Below are positions 16,301 to 24,418 of a DNA stretch of 64,000 nt, in pieces. This DNA is from Aldehydirespirator sp965116195 (GTDB lineage: Bacteria; Actinomycetota; Acidimicrobiia; Acidimicrobiales; Aldehydirespiratoraceae). The notes below the pieces were generated by a model that was given only the letters and a program-made list of their open reading frames with translations, made no database searches and was not told where the DNA came from. The DNA lies in assembly GCA_965116195.1 (NCBI GenBank), contig OZ220491.1, forward strand, positions 2,542,001 through 2,606,000, in the 5' to 3' direction. The stretch's first letter is position 1. Each line of letters begins with the position of its first letter. The translations under genes and the position numbers were made by a program.

Positions 16301-17223
16301 TGTTCGGGCGCGAGGCAGGAGTAGCCCGCAAACGCAGCGAGCCCGTCCTCATTGAACTCGGCGAACCCGAACTCAGCGAACCTGGACCGGGAAAACCTGA
16401 ACTAACTGGAGGTGAACTCAGCAAACGTGAACCGGGAAAACCTGAACTAACTGGAGGTGAACTCAGCAAACCTGGACCGGGAAAACCTGAACTAACTGGA
16501 GGTGAACTCAGCGAACCTGGACCGGGAAAACCTGAACTAACTGGAGGTGAACTCAGCGAACCTGAACTGATAGACCCAGAACTCAGCGGACATGCGCTGA
16601 GTAGACGTGAACTCAGTGGGCGTGAACTCAGCGAACCACTGCAATCGGCCAGCCACAGCGATAACCGTGTCACAGGCGCGCCGCGTAACGGACGCAGACT
16701 GGCACTGCGGGGTTCCATTGACCGTGTTGACGAAACCGCCACAGGTGGCTTGGTGGTCATTGATTACAAGACCGGCACGCTTCGCGACAGAAAGGAGATC
16801 ACATCTGAAAATCCCACCCCTTTGGGCGGCAACCTGCAACTCGTGCTTTATGCACTGGCCGCACGAAAGATATTTGGTCGTCCTGATGCCGAGACCGTCG
16901 GCGAATACTGGTTCGTGTCTCAACGCGGTGGCTTCGAGAGTCTCGGATACTTGGTTGACAACACTGTCAAGGCCAAGGTGCTTGAGACTGTAGGTGTCAT
17001 CAGCGACGGCATCGGCGCGGGGTTGTTCCCGATGCATCCGGACAAACCGGGCTGGGACATGTGGATCCCATGTCGCTACTGCGAACCCGACGGACTCGGC
17101 AGACGTGACATCTGGCGAGACTGGCTGCGCAAGCGGACTCGTCCCGACTTGCGCAACTATACCGCTCTTGTGGACCCCGAGGCGCTGGAAACCTCCGAAT
17201 CCGATGACGGGAGTGGGCAGTGA
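13375..17223 (+). CDS. addB: AddB-like PD-(D/E)XK nuclease/helicase-like subunit of the double-strand-break repair complex
   Basis: 1282 residues. The body resembles actinobacterial AddB/RecB-like proteins: a degenerate helicase fold, then a C-terminal PD-(D/E)XK nuclease with LRGSIDRVDE, the catalytic VVIDYKTG and QLVLYALAAR. A Cys in WAKCPHAYFVRHVL and CRYC near residue 1240 would be iron-sulfur ligands, but the usual fourth Cys after CRYC is replaced (CRYCEPDGLG). Two low-complexity inserts expand the protein: MAGQSL/MAGRSL repeats near 70-100, and 15-residue units (ELSEPGPGKPELTGG) near 1000-1065. The stop overlaps an ancestral GTGA start for addA; the functional addA now lies 2.9 kb downstream beyond inserted DNA. 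Confidence 0.85.
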   Translation: MITEVVTTAYGPPAHVALAKAVDRAKGGDPLDPVTVVVPVNTVGLAARRYLGRYGTDVHARADDSSEVADHSPMAGQSLTANHPPMAGRSLTADHSPGGGRRGIAGVRFLTTYGLAELLGASRVADSGRQPVTTSAVAAAVRAILRTQPGHFAGVATHPATERSLVQAHRELSELGSVGLDRLAATSRRAAEVVRIHRSVRSVLDGQFSNEQSLVDAAVKALDNGEFPPGELGHLVVFLPQALTSSQSRLLVAVANQIDSTIIAAMTGVTEADEAVRAAVTQLGATPGHVESPKPDPERVHILSVSDPDEEVRHAVRALVEASRRGVALSRCAILHGNAEPYARLVGDALDRAGISWSGATVETAATSLLGRSLLAMLSLPDHDYSRREVMAWLTSCPVLYTTNGADLTDDPAHTVAPKLPNDLSPAPGSTGSADLEQPPSQPSSPKQSHRTHGRVRRGPVPSAAWERVARGAGVIGGIEHWRHRLLRYAHNQRAAADDLADDDVSEARLGWMRREATSAGELAEFVHGLAQDLEANEHASSWASLAAWCKQLVNTYFGDAQWRQGTADGHRCWPAHERRFAELVEETIDQLGHLDSIDDQPSLPSFRRALQTELEGASIRRGRFGQGVLTGAPHAALAVELDLAVVCGLAEGVFPVRRHEDPLLRDQERLAAGHDLPLHADRTNNDHRALLAVMAAAQETLLIYPRGDLRKAAERVPSRWLLDTIEAQTRVRPSTEELAHSGSRNLGEVPSFVAGLRQMTFPAHVQEYDMRTLLDWHDQKKPISEHPLLGRHVELRRGVTLTLARRSDRFTRFDGNLYSDGDLRGIKLPHPCDAGQITSASRLEAWAKCPHAYFVRHVLRVEATDDPDESHRTTPLERGNLVHRILDRWLNEAITANNVPAPDQGWPSQYRHRLLEIAAEECDQLETLGNVGSPLYWERDRSQILEELERALVMDNDKRRSHSSTPIASELGFAMFGREAGVARKRSEPVLIELGEPELSEPGPGKPELTGGELSKREPGKPELTGGELSKPGPGKPELTGGELSEPGPGKPELTGGELSEPELIDPELSGHALSRRELSGRELSEPLQSASHSDNRVTGAPRNGRRLALRGSIDRVDETATGGLVVIDYKTGTLRDRKEITSENPTPLGGNLQLVLYALAARKIFGRPDAETVGEYWFVSQRGGFESLGYLVDNTVKAKVLETVGVISDGIGAGLFPMHPDKPGWDMWIPCRYCEPDGLGRRDIWRDWLRKRTRPDLRNYTALVDPEALETSESDDGSGQ
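16369..16600. repeat. In-frame 45-bp tandem repeats inside addB
   Basis: Units start at 16369, 16414, 16459, 16504 and (diverging) 16549, each encoding ELSEPGPGKPELTGG or a one-residue variant. The tract sits just before the nuclease domain and preserves frame. Confidence 0.9.
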
Positions 17224-17446
17224 CCGCCCGCGCTCAAGGGGCACCCTGCGGGCCGCTGGGCCCACCCCACCTTCGATGACGGGAGTGGGCAGTGACCGCC
17301 CGCGCCTCAGACACCTCCAGCGCCTCTGGCAACCCCATGTCTTCGGACATCCCCGGAGCCTCCAGCACACCCAGAACCTCTGGCAACCCCGGGCCCCGCA
17401 GCACCGACGGGAGACCGTCCCTGCATGATCAAAATGCCCGTGCCAC
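17202..17446 (+). pseudogene. Duplicated addB tail and addA head (first, broken addA start)
   Basis: CGATGACGGGAGTGGGCAG followed by TGACCGCCCGCGC occurs at 17202 and again at 17274, a 72-bp duplication spanning the addB stop. From GTG 17292 the frame reads MTARASDTSSASGNPM... up to SLHDQNARAT, clearly homologous to the first ~55 residues of AddA encoded at 20159. Similarity then ends abruptly at 17446, where a lectin shard begins. This is the left junction of the inserted segment. Confidence 0.85.
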
Positions 17447-17628
17447 GAACGGTATTTTGAAAATCACGAGGTTGCCAGCGTGCTGCATGATCGGCGTGCG
17501 CTGGACTCGCCAGCAGTGGCTGCTTCCCCATAACACATTCGGGCCTCGGGTATCCGACAGCAACAGGTGGCCATCGTGGTGTAACTTAAGCCGGCAACGA
17601 CCGTTCTCAGAGGTGAGCCACTCACCCA
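17446..17628 (-). pseudogene. Shard of the B-lectin domain gene
   Basis: On the minus strand this encodes GEWLTSENGRCRLKLHHDGH, then LLLSDTRGPNVLW and IMQHAGNLVIFKIPF. It matches the lectin domain of the 9918-10889 protein (GEWLTSENGRYRLELQHDG...) over ~60 residues, with small indels. It lacks a signal peptide, the rest of the lectin and the transpeptidase. It is fused directly to the addA head shard on its left. Confidence 0.85.
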
Positions 17629-17700
17629 ATGGAAGCCCCTCCCCTGATGCGCGAACCATTGAACATCCAGAGGCTACACCCAAAAAAGTTGGAGACAACA

Positions 17701-20019
17701 ATGCCTAACGAGAGAAACACAGAGGAAATCGTCCGATCCCATTTCAAGGACTATGCCGATCAGGTAAACGTCGAAGAGCAGCGATCAGAGCACCACAGAA
17801 TTCAAAAGCTGCTTGCATCAGCATCGAAAGGCGGGAGCGGGCAAGGTTATCCAGAGTTCATAGTAACCCTTAGAGATGAGCCCGATCTTCTGATCGTGGT
17901 CGAGTGTAAAGCAGACCGAAACAAGCATGAGAGTTCTGGCTGGCACCGCCCCATTGAGTACGCAGTTGATGGTGCCTGGCACTATTCGTCGTACCTCTCA
18001 AGGGAGTTCGATGTACTGGGTATAGGTGTCAGCGGACAGACAGTCGCAGATGCCAAGATTTCGCATTTTCTGCATCTGAAAGGGACAGCTCGTCCGACTC
18101 CGATATTCGATGATATTCTACTATCTCCGTCAGAGTATATTCGGGGCTATTACAACGACCCAGGTAAGTTCCGGCAAGACTATAATTCCCTGAAGAGCTT
18201 CCTTCGTGTGCTAAATGAACGTCTACATGCTGTCAGGGTGGCCGAGAGTAACAGGGCCCTGTTGATAAGTGCTATTCTGATCGCTTTGGAAAACCCGTCG
18301 TTCAAAAAGTCCTATAACACTGAGACCGATTCGTCAGAGTTGGCCAAGAACATCCAGCATCGAGTTTTGGCAGAGTTGAAGACAGACTTAGACAATCGAA
18401 AGCTCAGAGTACTAGAGCAAAAGTTCTCTTTCATTGAGCACGAGACAGCTCTGATCAGAAAAGATGACGAACTTAGGGAAATCGTACAGCAGATAGACAA
18501 CGAGATCAACTCATTCATCAAGAACCACGAATACCGCGATGTGCTGGGCGAGTTGTACATTGAGTTCCTCAGGTTTGCCAACAAGGACAAGGGACTGGGC
18601 ATAGTCCTCACCCCTCCGCATATAACCGAGTTGGTCGCTGAACTAGCTCAAGTCAACAGGTACTCTATTGTATACGATAACTGCGCAGGCACCGGAGGCT
18701 TCCTCATCAGCGCCATGAAACGTATGATTGAAGACGCGAAAGGATCGGAAGAAGTGGAAGCTTGCATAAAGAGCAGTCAGCTTTTTGGAGTTGAGTTGCA
18801 AGCCGATATCTTCCCGTTGGCCGTCTCCAATATGTTCATTCACCAAGACGGCAAATCGAATATTGAGCAGGCAAGCTGTTTCGATTCTGAGGTCGTGGCG
18901 AGGATGAGACTGAGGCGACCCAATGTTGGAATGCTCAACCCTCCATACAAATCCAACAAGAGGCATGACAAGGAAGAGTGGGAGTTCGTGCTCAATAACC
19001 TTCAAGTTTTAGGTGACGGTGGCATCTGCATTGCCATCATACCCATGCAGTCGGTACTGTCCACGAGTGACAAGATCGTCAGCTTCAAGGCGGAATTGAT
19101 GAAAAGGCACACGCTGGAAGCGGTGTTATCTATGCCGAATCAATTGTTCTTCAACTCCAAAGCCAGCGCCGTTACTTGCATTGTGGTGATAACCGCGCAC
19201 CGCCCGCATCCGGTCGGGAAAAAGGTCTGGCTTGCGCTCGCCAAGGACGACGGATATTCAGTTGAGATGCATAAGGGAAGAGTGGATTCCGACAACAAGT
19301 GGCCTCCCATCAGAGATCAATGGGTCGGTAATTTCCTCAACAGAGCCGAAGTCCCGTACTTCAGCGAGACGAGAACGCTGGAGCCGTCGGACGAGTGGTG
19401 CGCGGAAGCCTACGTTGTGCGAGATTACCGGGAGCTGACACGAGAAGACTTTGAGCGATCTCTAAGATTGTTCACAGGTGCTATGTTCTCCCAAGGCAAA
19501 CTCAGCGCAGTGTATCCGCAGCCCATAACAAACTCTACCTTCGACCTCTCAGACAGGGAGTGGGAGTATTTCAGCATTGGCGACACTTTCTCTGTAACCC
19601 TCGGACCCTACGTAGACAAGAAGGAACTCATTGAGGGCAATTTACCATACATCACGCGTACAGCTTCGAACAACGGGGTGGATGGGTTCGGCAAACATAA
19701 CCTGTACTACGAAGGAAACTGTATAACAATAGGCGCAGAGGGGATTGTGGCCTTCTATCAGCCGGAGGAGTTCTTGAAGGGCAACAAGGTTAACATCGTC
19801 CGACACGAAAATATGAGTGCAACTGTCGGAATGTTTCTGGTAACTGTGATGGACTTTGCTCACAAAGATATCTATAACTATGGGTATGCACTCGTAAAAG
19901 GACGCTTGGAGCAGTCCCGGATAGCCTTGCCCATTACGATGCCGGGAAGTCCCGATTGGAAGTTCATGGAGTCCTATATTGGCTCACTTCACTACAGCAT
20001 AAATCTGGAGGAACTGTGA
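17701..20019 (+). CDS. Type IIG-like restriction-modification enzyme (nuclease, N6-adenine methylase, target recognition in one chain)
   Basis: 772 residues from ATG 17701, set by GGAGA eight nt upstream. The N-terminus carries a PD-(D/E)XK-type nuclease core (Pro51-Glu52, then ECK at 68-70, in PEFIV..VECKAD). A helical N6_Mtase domain follows, with SAM-binding motif I DNCAGTGGFL (326-335) and catalytic NPPY (413-416). The C-terminal ~160 residues resemble a BcgI/type-I-like target-recognition domain (WEYFSIGDTFSVTLG, NLPYITRTASNNGVDGF). Such single-chain enzymes cut foreign DNA and methylate self. Codon use is much more AT-rich than addB/addA, and the gene separates these two, so it arrived by insertion. 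Confidence 0.85.
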   Translation: MPNERNTEEIVRSHFKDYADQVNVEEQRSEHHRIQKLLASASKGGSGQGYPEFIVTLRDEPDLLIVVECKADRNKHESSGWHRPIEYAVDGAWHYSSYLSREFDVLGIGVSGQTVADAKISHFLHLKGTARPTPIFDDILLSPSEYIRGYYNDPGKFRQDYNSLKSFLRVLNERLHAVRVAESNRALLISAILIALENPSFKKSYNTETDSSELAKNIQHRVLAELKTDLDNRKLRVLEQKFSFIEHETALIRKDDELREIVQQIDNEINSFIKNHEYRDVLGELYIEFLRFANKDKGLGIVLTPPHITELVAELAQVNRYSIVYDNCAGTGGFLISAMKRMIEDAKGSEEVEACIKSSQLFGVELQADIFPLAVSNMFIHQDGKSNIEQASCFDSEVVARMRLRRPNVGMLNPPYKSNKRHDKEEWEFVLNNLQVLGDGGICIAIIPMQSVLSTSDKIVSFKAELMKRHTLEAVLSMPNQLFFNSKASAVTCIVVITAHRPHPVGKKVWLALAKDDGYSVEMHKGRVDSDNKWPPIRDQWVGNFLNRAEVPYFSETRTLEPSDEWCAEAYVVRDYRELTREDFERSLRLFTGAMFSQGKLSAVYPQPITNSTFDLSDREWEYFSIGDTFSVTLGPYVDKKELIEGNLPYITRTASNNGVDGFGKHNLYYEGNCITIGAEGIVAFYQPEEFLKGNKVNIVRHENMSATVGMFLVTVMDFAHKDIYNYGYALVKGRLEQSRIALPITMPGSPDWKFMESYIGSLHYSINLEEL

Positions 20020-20030
20020 CAGTATCAAGA

Positions 20031-20161
20031 GTCCTTGATTACAATACCGGCGCACTTCGCGACCGAAAGGAGATCACATCTGAAAATCCCACCCCTTTGG
20101 GTAGAAACCTACAACCCGAGGCGCTGGAAGCCCTCAGCGTTGATGATGGAAGTGGGCAGTG
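20031..20161 (+). pseudogene. Internally deleted copy of the addB 3' end
   Basis: The frame LDYNTGALRDRKEITSENPT, then PLGRNLQ, matches the AddB nuclease core (IDYKTGTLRDRKEITSENPT), then jumps directly to PEALEALSVDDGSGQ*, the AddB C-terminus (PEALETSESDDGSGQ*). About 360 bp of the true addB sequence are missing between them. It ends in the GTGA overlap with the functional addA start. This is the right junction of the inserted segment. Confidence 0.88.
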
Positions 20162-23100
20162 ACCGCCCGAGCCTCAGACACCTCCAACACCTCTGGCAAC
20201 CCCATGTCTTTGGACATCCCCGGAGCCTCGGACATCTCCGGAGCCTCCAGCACACCCAGAACCTCTGGCAACCCCGGGACCCTCAGCAACGACGGGAGAC
20301 CGTCGCTGCATGATCAAGATGCCCGTGCCACTATCCGCGAAGAACTTGACAAGACGCTGTTCGTTGATGCGGGTGCCGGATCAGGCAAGACCACCGCCTT
20401 GGTGGAGCGGGTGTTGGGTCTAGTCGGTGCCGGGGTCGACATGGAGCACATCGCAGCCGTCACCTTCACCGAAAAGGCCGCCGCCGAGCTACGCGACCGT
20501 ATCCGCCTGAGCCTCGAACGAGTCGCATCTCCAACCGCTGAAAGCCGTGGCGATGCCACCTCGTCACCGACCACCCTCGTGAATCCGCAGCAGGCGGCCG
20601 CTGCTCTGCGTCAAATTGACGGTGCTGCTGTGGGCACGCTTCACTCTTTCGCCCAGCGCATCCTGGCCGAACATCCGACCGAGGCCGGTCTACCCCCCCG
20701 CGTGGAGGTGGTTGACGAGATCGGTTCACAGATCGAGTTTGAGGAACGTTGGCGCGACTTCGTCCAGAACCTGCTCAACAACCCTGATGCCGGTGTTTCG
20801 TTGCTGGTGCTGGAACTCAGCAAGGCGGGCTTGAGAAAGCTGCGCGGACTGGCCACCAAACTCAACGAGAACTGGGATCTGGCCGAAGAGCACATAGACC
20901 TGTCGGTCGCCCCACCTGATCTCAGTGTTGTCAACACCTCCGATGTTGATGCTGCTCTCAAAAGCGCTCTGGCTCATCTGACGAACTGCACGAACAGCGA
21001 TGACGGCTTGGCGCGAAAGCTGAACGATCTGGCCCGGCACGGCAGAGGACTCACCAGCCCGGACAGCTTGAACCAACTGACAGCGATGGCGGCAATACGC
21101 GACACGGCAGGCAACCCAATCCCTCGAGGGACATCTTCCACCGCCAACTGGCAAAACAAGATCACCGAGGTGAGAAGCTCCGTCAAAGAAGTCCAAGCCG
21201 CCTGCGAGGAAGCACTCGGTCCGGTGACCAAGGCAGCTCTTGACCACATCGTCGCCATACTGGCCACAGAGACTCTGGCAGCCGCAGAGCAGCGCCGGGC
21301 GGCTGGATGTCTTGAGTTCCAGGATCTGCTGGTTCGAGCCCGTCGGCTGTTGCGCGACCCGGATCAGGGCCCCGGGGTTCGGGTTGCACTGCGCGACCGG
21401 TATCGCCGGCTGCTGCTGGACGAGTCACAAGACACTGATCCGATACAGGTGGAGTTGGCAGCGCTTATTGCCTGCGGGGACGACCAGATCGGTAACACAC
21501 CGTGGCATGAACTGACCCCCGATCCCGGCCGACTGTTCTTTGTGGGGGATGCCAAACAGTCCATCTACCGGTTCCGTCGCGCTGACATTGCCACTTATCT
21601 CAAGGCCGGACGGTATGTGGAGCAGCAACCACACGGGCAGGTTCTGGAACTCTTCACCAACTTTCGCTCAACCGCGCCTGTGATCAGGTGGGTGAACCAG
21701 GCCTTTGAACACCTCATCAGTGCCGAGAATGACAGTCAGCCGACCTATGTGCGGTTGGCCAGCGTGCGGCGTGGCGCGCCACAAGGTCCGAGCGTGGCGC
21801 TGCTCGGAGCAGAACCCGTGCCCGACGGCTCTGACGGATCCAGAGTCAATGCTGAACAACTGCGCAAGATCGAGGCAACCACAGTTGCAAGAGCGATTGC
21901 ATCCGCTCTTGATGAAGGCTGGCATGTCAACGACGACAATCACTGCGACGGGCACGGCTGGCGGCCTGCCAAGCCGGGCGACATCGCCGTCCTGTTGCCG
22001 TCACGCATCAGCCTGGAAGCACTGGAAGACGCTCTTGACGAAGCCGGCATCAGCTACCGGGCCGAGACTTCGACACTGGTATATGACACTCGCGAAGTCC
22101 GCGACCTGCTCCTGGCTGCACACGCCGTGTCAGACCCAACCGATGAACTGGCGGTGGTTGCCGCCTTGCGATCCTCCCTTTACGGCTGCGGTGACGACGA
22201 CCTCGCCCACTGGAAGCTGGGGTGCGGAGGTCGCTTCTCGCTGCTGGCCCGCCCACCTTCTGATGGCAGTCGCGACGGCAGCACTGCTGACAGCTCCCAC
22301 GACTCAGGCGACAGTACGGATGCCGACTCTGACGGCAGTTCCGACGCCAGCACTGCTGACAGCTCCCACGACTCAGGCGACAGTACGGATGTCAACTCTG
22401 ATGGCAGTTCCGATGCCAGAACTGCTGACAGCTCCCACGACTCCGGCGACAGTACGGATGCCAACTCTGATGGCAGTCCGGACGGCAATTCCGAGGCCAG
22501 CACTGCTGGCGATTTCAATGGCGGCGAAGAGCATCCGGTTGCGGCTGGGCTGGGGCATCTGCGCGCGCTGCACGAAGTTCGCTGGTGGCTGAGTCCGGCG
22601 CAACTGCTGGAGCGGATCATCGCCGACCGCGCCGTGCTGGAGACCGCCGTGGCTACCGGACGACCACGCGACGTGTGGCGCAGGCTCCGTTTTGTGGTTG
22701 ACCAGGCCCGCGCCTGGAGCGATGCCGGTGGTGTCGGGCTGAGGCCATATCTGCGCTGGGCACGGCTCCAGGCGGTTGACACTGCCAAGGTCACCGAGAC
22801 GGTGCTGCCCGAGACCGACGACGACAGCGTGCGCATACTCACAATCCACGGAGCCAAGGGACTGCAGTTTCCGATCACCGTGGTGTCGGGCATGTCCAGC
22901 CGGATGCAGCCGTCGCCGAGGGGCCCCTCAATAGCTTTCCCGCCCGGACAACCGGCTATCGCCCGACTGAATGCTCAGGTGGCCTCGGAGGGCTATGACC
23001 AGTGGCAGCCCATTGACGAGATGATGGATCAGCACGAACGGCGACGCCTGCTGTACGTGGCCTGCACACGCGCCCGTGACCATCTGGTGGTCAGCCTTCA

Positions 23101-24187
23101 CCGCACGGCTGAGGGCCGCCTGTCAAAGGGAACGCTGGCCGCGGAACTGGCACAAGCCGTCACTGGATCGACAGATCTGTCCGTGGCACTTGAGCCACCC
23201 GCTCGCCCGGCCCGTCAGGTGGCATCGCCCATTGGCGCACAGTTGCTGCCACGTGAGCAGTGGCTCGCCGAAAGGGAGGAGGCTCTGGCCGTTGCTCACC
23301 GGCACCTGGTGGTGTCAGCAACAACTCTCGCCGATGCAGCCACCGGCAAAGAGGACAGGCGGACTGATCAGCACGGTCGTCGGAGTTCGGAACCCAAAGA
23401 TGTAGCCACCGGCAAAAGGGACGAGCAGCCTGATTCCGACCCATCGCTGCACTGCGACGGGGGAGACACAGATGAAGCGACCAGCAGAGCCGTCGTTGCC
23501 GGGGAGGTTGCCCATTCTGTGCTGCGCCACAACGAGGACACGAGTAGCACAGTTGACGCGACTGCGAACCGGGTCAACGAGGGAGATGAGGTACCTGGGG
23601 GCCTCGACCCCGACCCGGGGTTGCTCAAAGACCAACCAGATGTGCAGTCCCACCCTTGGAACAGGGGGCGCTACGGCACGGCGGTTGGACGCGCTGTCCA
23701 CGGCGTGCTGCAGAGCTTGGATCTGGCCACCGGTTCTGGGCTGGAAGCGTTGGCCAGTGCTCAAGCCACAGCCGAGGGCGTACCAGACCGCACCGCAGCT
23801 GTCACCGAGTTGGCTCGTGCTGCCCTGACCACTGATGTGGCACGTCAGGCTGCTGTCACGGAGCACTGGCGGGAACTTTTCGTGGCCGCTCCTTTCGGCG
23901 ACTGCCTGCTGGAGGGTTACATAGATCTCCTGTACCGCAGCCCCGAGGGTCTGGTACTGGCCGACTGGAAGACCGACACGGTGGCTGGCGACCACGAAAT
24001 AGAAACCAAGTTGGCCCATTATCGCATGCAGGGAGCGGCCTATGCAACCGCTCTGGAGGCGGTCACGGGTGAGCAGGTAGCTCGCATGGTGTTCGTGTTT
24101 CTGGACCGTGACGGGGCTGTCGAGGCGGAACTACCTGACCTGCGCAGCGCCGTTCAGGAAGTGGAGGCTGCCATGTCGAAGCTCTAG
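20159..24187 (+). CDS. addA: AddA-like UvrD-family helicase/nuclease
   Basis: 1342 residues from GTG 20159, which overlaps the addB-tail stop. SF1 helicase motifs in order: Walker A DAGAGSGKTTALVERV, Ia VTFTEKAAAELRDRI, II LLLDESQDTDPIQVEL, III FVGDAKQSIYRFRRAD, V LTIHGAKGLQFPI, VI LLYVACTRARDHLVVS. The C-terminal PD-(D/E)XK nuclease has ADWKTDTV and YRMQGAAYATALE. AddA with AddB unwinds and trims double-strand-break ends for recombination. The first ~55 residues are Ser/Gly/Thr-rich and likely disordered. A 23-residue Asp/Ser unit (DSSHDSGDSTDADSDGSSDA...) is repeated three times within the helicase region. Confidence 0.92.
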   Translation: MTARASDTSNTSGNPMSLDIPGASDISGASSTPRTSGNPGTLSNDGRPSLHDQDARATIREELDKTLFVDAGAGSGKTTALVERVLGLVGAGVDMEHIAAVTFTEKAAAELRDRIRLSLERVASPTAESRGDATSSPTTLVNPQQAAAALRQIDGAAVGTLHSFAQRILAEHPTEAGLPPRVEVVDEIGSQIEFEERWRDFVQNLLNNPDAGVSLLVLELSKAGLRKLRGLATKLNENWDLAEEHIDLSVAPPDLSVVNTSDVDAALKSALAHLTNCTNSDDGLARKLNDLARHGRGLTSPDSLNQLTAMAAIRDTAGNPIPRGTSSTANWQNKITEVRSSVKEVQAACEEALGPVTKAALDHIVAILATETLAAAEQRRAAGCLEFQDLLVRARRLLRDPDQGPGVRVALRDRYRRLLLDESQDTDPIQVELAALIACGDDQIGNTPWHELTPDPGRLFFVGDAKQSIYRFRRADIATYLKAGRYVEQQPHGQVLELFTNFRSTAPVIRWVNQAFEHLISAENDSQPTYVRLASVRRGAPQGPSVALLGAEPVPDGSDGSRVNAEQLRKIEATTVARAIASALDEGWHVNDDNHCDGHGWRPAKPGDIAVLLPSRISLEALEDALDEAGISYRAETSTLVYDTREVRDLLLAAHAVSDPTDELAVVAALRSSLYGCGDDDLAHWKLGCGGRFSLLARPPSDGSRDGSTADSSHDSGDSTDADSDGSSDASTADSSHDSGDSTDVNSDGSSDARTADSSHDSGDSTDANSDGSPDGNSEASTAGDFNGGEEHPVAAGLGHLRALHEVRWWLSPAQLLERIIADRAVLETAVATGRPRDVWRRLRFVVDQARAWSDAGGVGLRPYLRWARLQAVDTAKVTETVLPETDDDSVRILTIHGAKGLQFPITVVSGMSSRMQPSPRGPSIAFPPGQPAIARLNAQVASEGYDQWQPIDEMMDQHERRRLLYVACTRARDHLVVSLHRTAEGRLSKGTLAAELAQAVTGSTDLSVALEPPARPARQVASPIGAQLLPREQWLAEREEALAVAHRHLVVSATTLADAATGKEDRRTDQHGRRSSEPKDVATGKRDEQPDSDPSLHCDGGDTDEATSRAVVAGEVAHSVLRHNEDTSSTVDATANRVNEGDEVPGGLDPDPGLLKDQPDVQSHPWNRGRYGTAVGRAVHGVLQSLDLATGSGLEALASAQATAEGVPDRTAAVTELARAALTTDVARQAAVTEHWRELFVAAPFGDCLLEGYIDLLYRSPEGLVLADWKTDTVAGDHEIETKLAHYRMQGAAYATALEAVTGEQVARMVFVFLDRDGAVEAELPDLRSAVQEVEAAMSKL
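22270..22505. repeat. In-frame 69-bp tandem repeats inside addA
   Basis: GACAGCTCCCACGAC starts at 22289, 22358 and 22427, a 69-bp (23-codon) period. The tract encodes an acidic, Ser-rich linker. Confidence 0.9.
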
Positions 24188-24418
24188 CGACCGAGCCACT
24201 CGCTGAGTTCAGCAACGAAGCGTTGCACGGCGGCGGCCACCCCCTCACGTTCGGCTTTGATCAACCCCATCCAAGGCCGTCCAAGCACTGCTCCATCAAC
24301 ACAGAACAGACTTCGCTACACACGGCTGCATCACCCACCCAGCAGACCCGTAACACACGGCTCCATCACCACAGAACAGGTCCCACTACACACGGCTGCA
24401 TCACCACAAACCAGTTGA
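24188..24418. repeat. Degenerate repeats between convergent addA and a PLP-enzyme gene
   Basis: ACACACGGCTGCATCACC-type units recur three to four times between ~24310 and 24416, about 40-50 bp apart. No gene is seen in the interval. Confidence 0.6.

Noticed and set aside
17202..20161. Insertion sequence or integron explaining the addB/addA interruption
   Set aside because: No transposase, recombinase, inverted terminal repeats or attachment-like core is visible; the flanks are duplicated gene ends.
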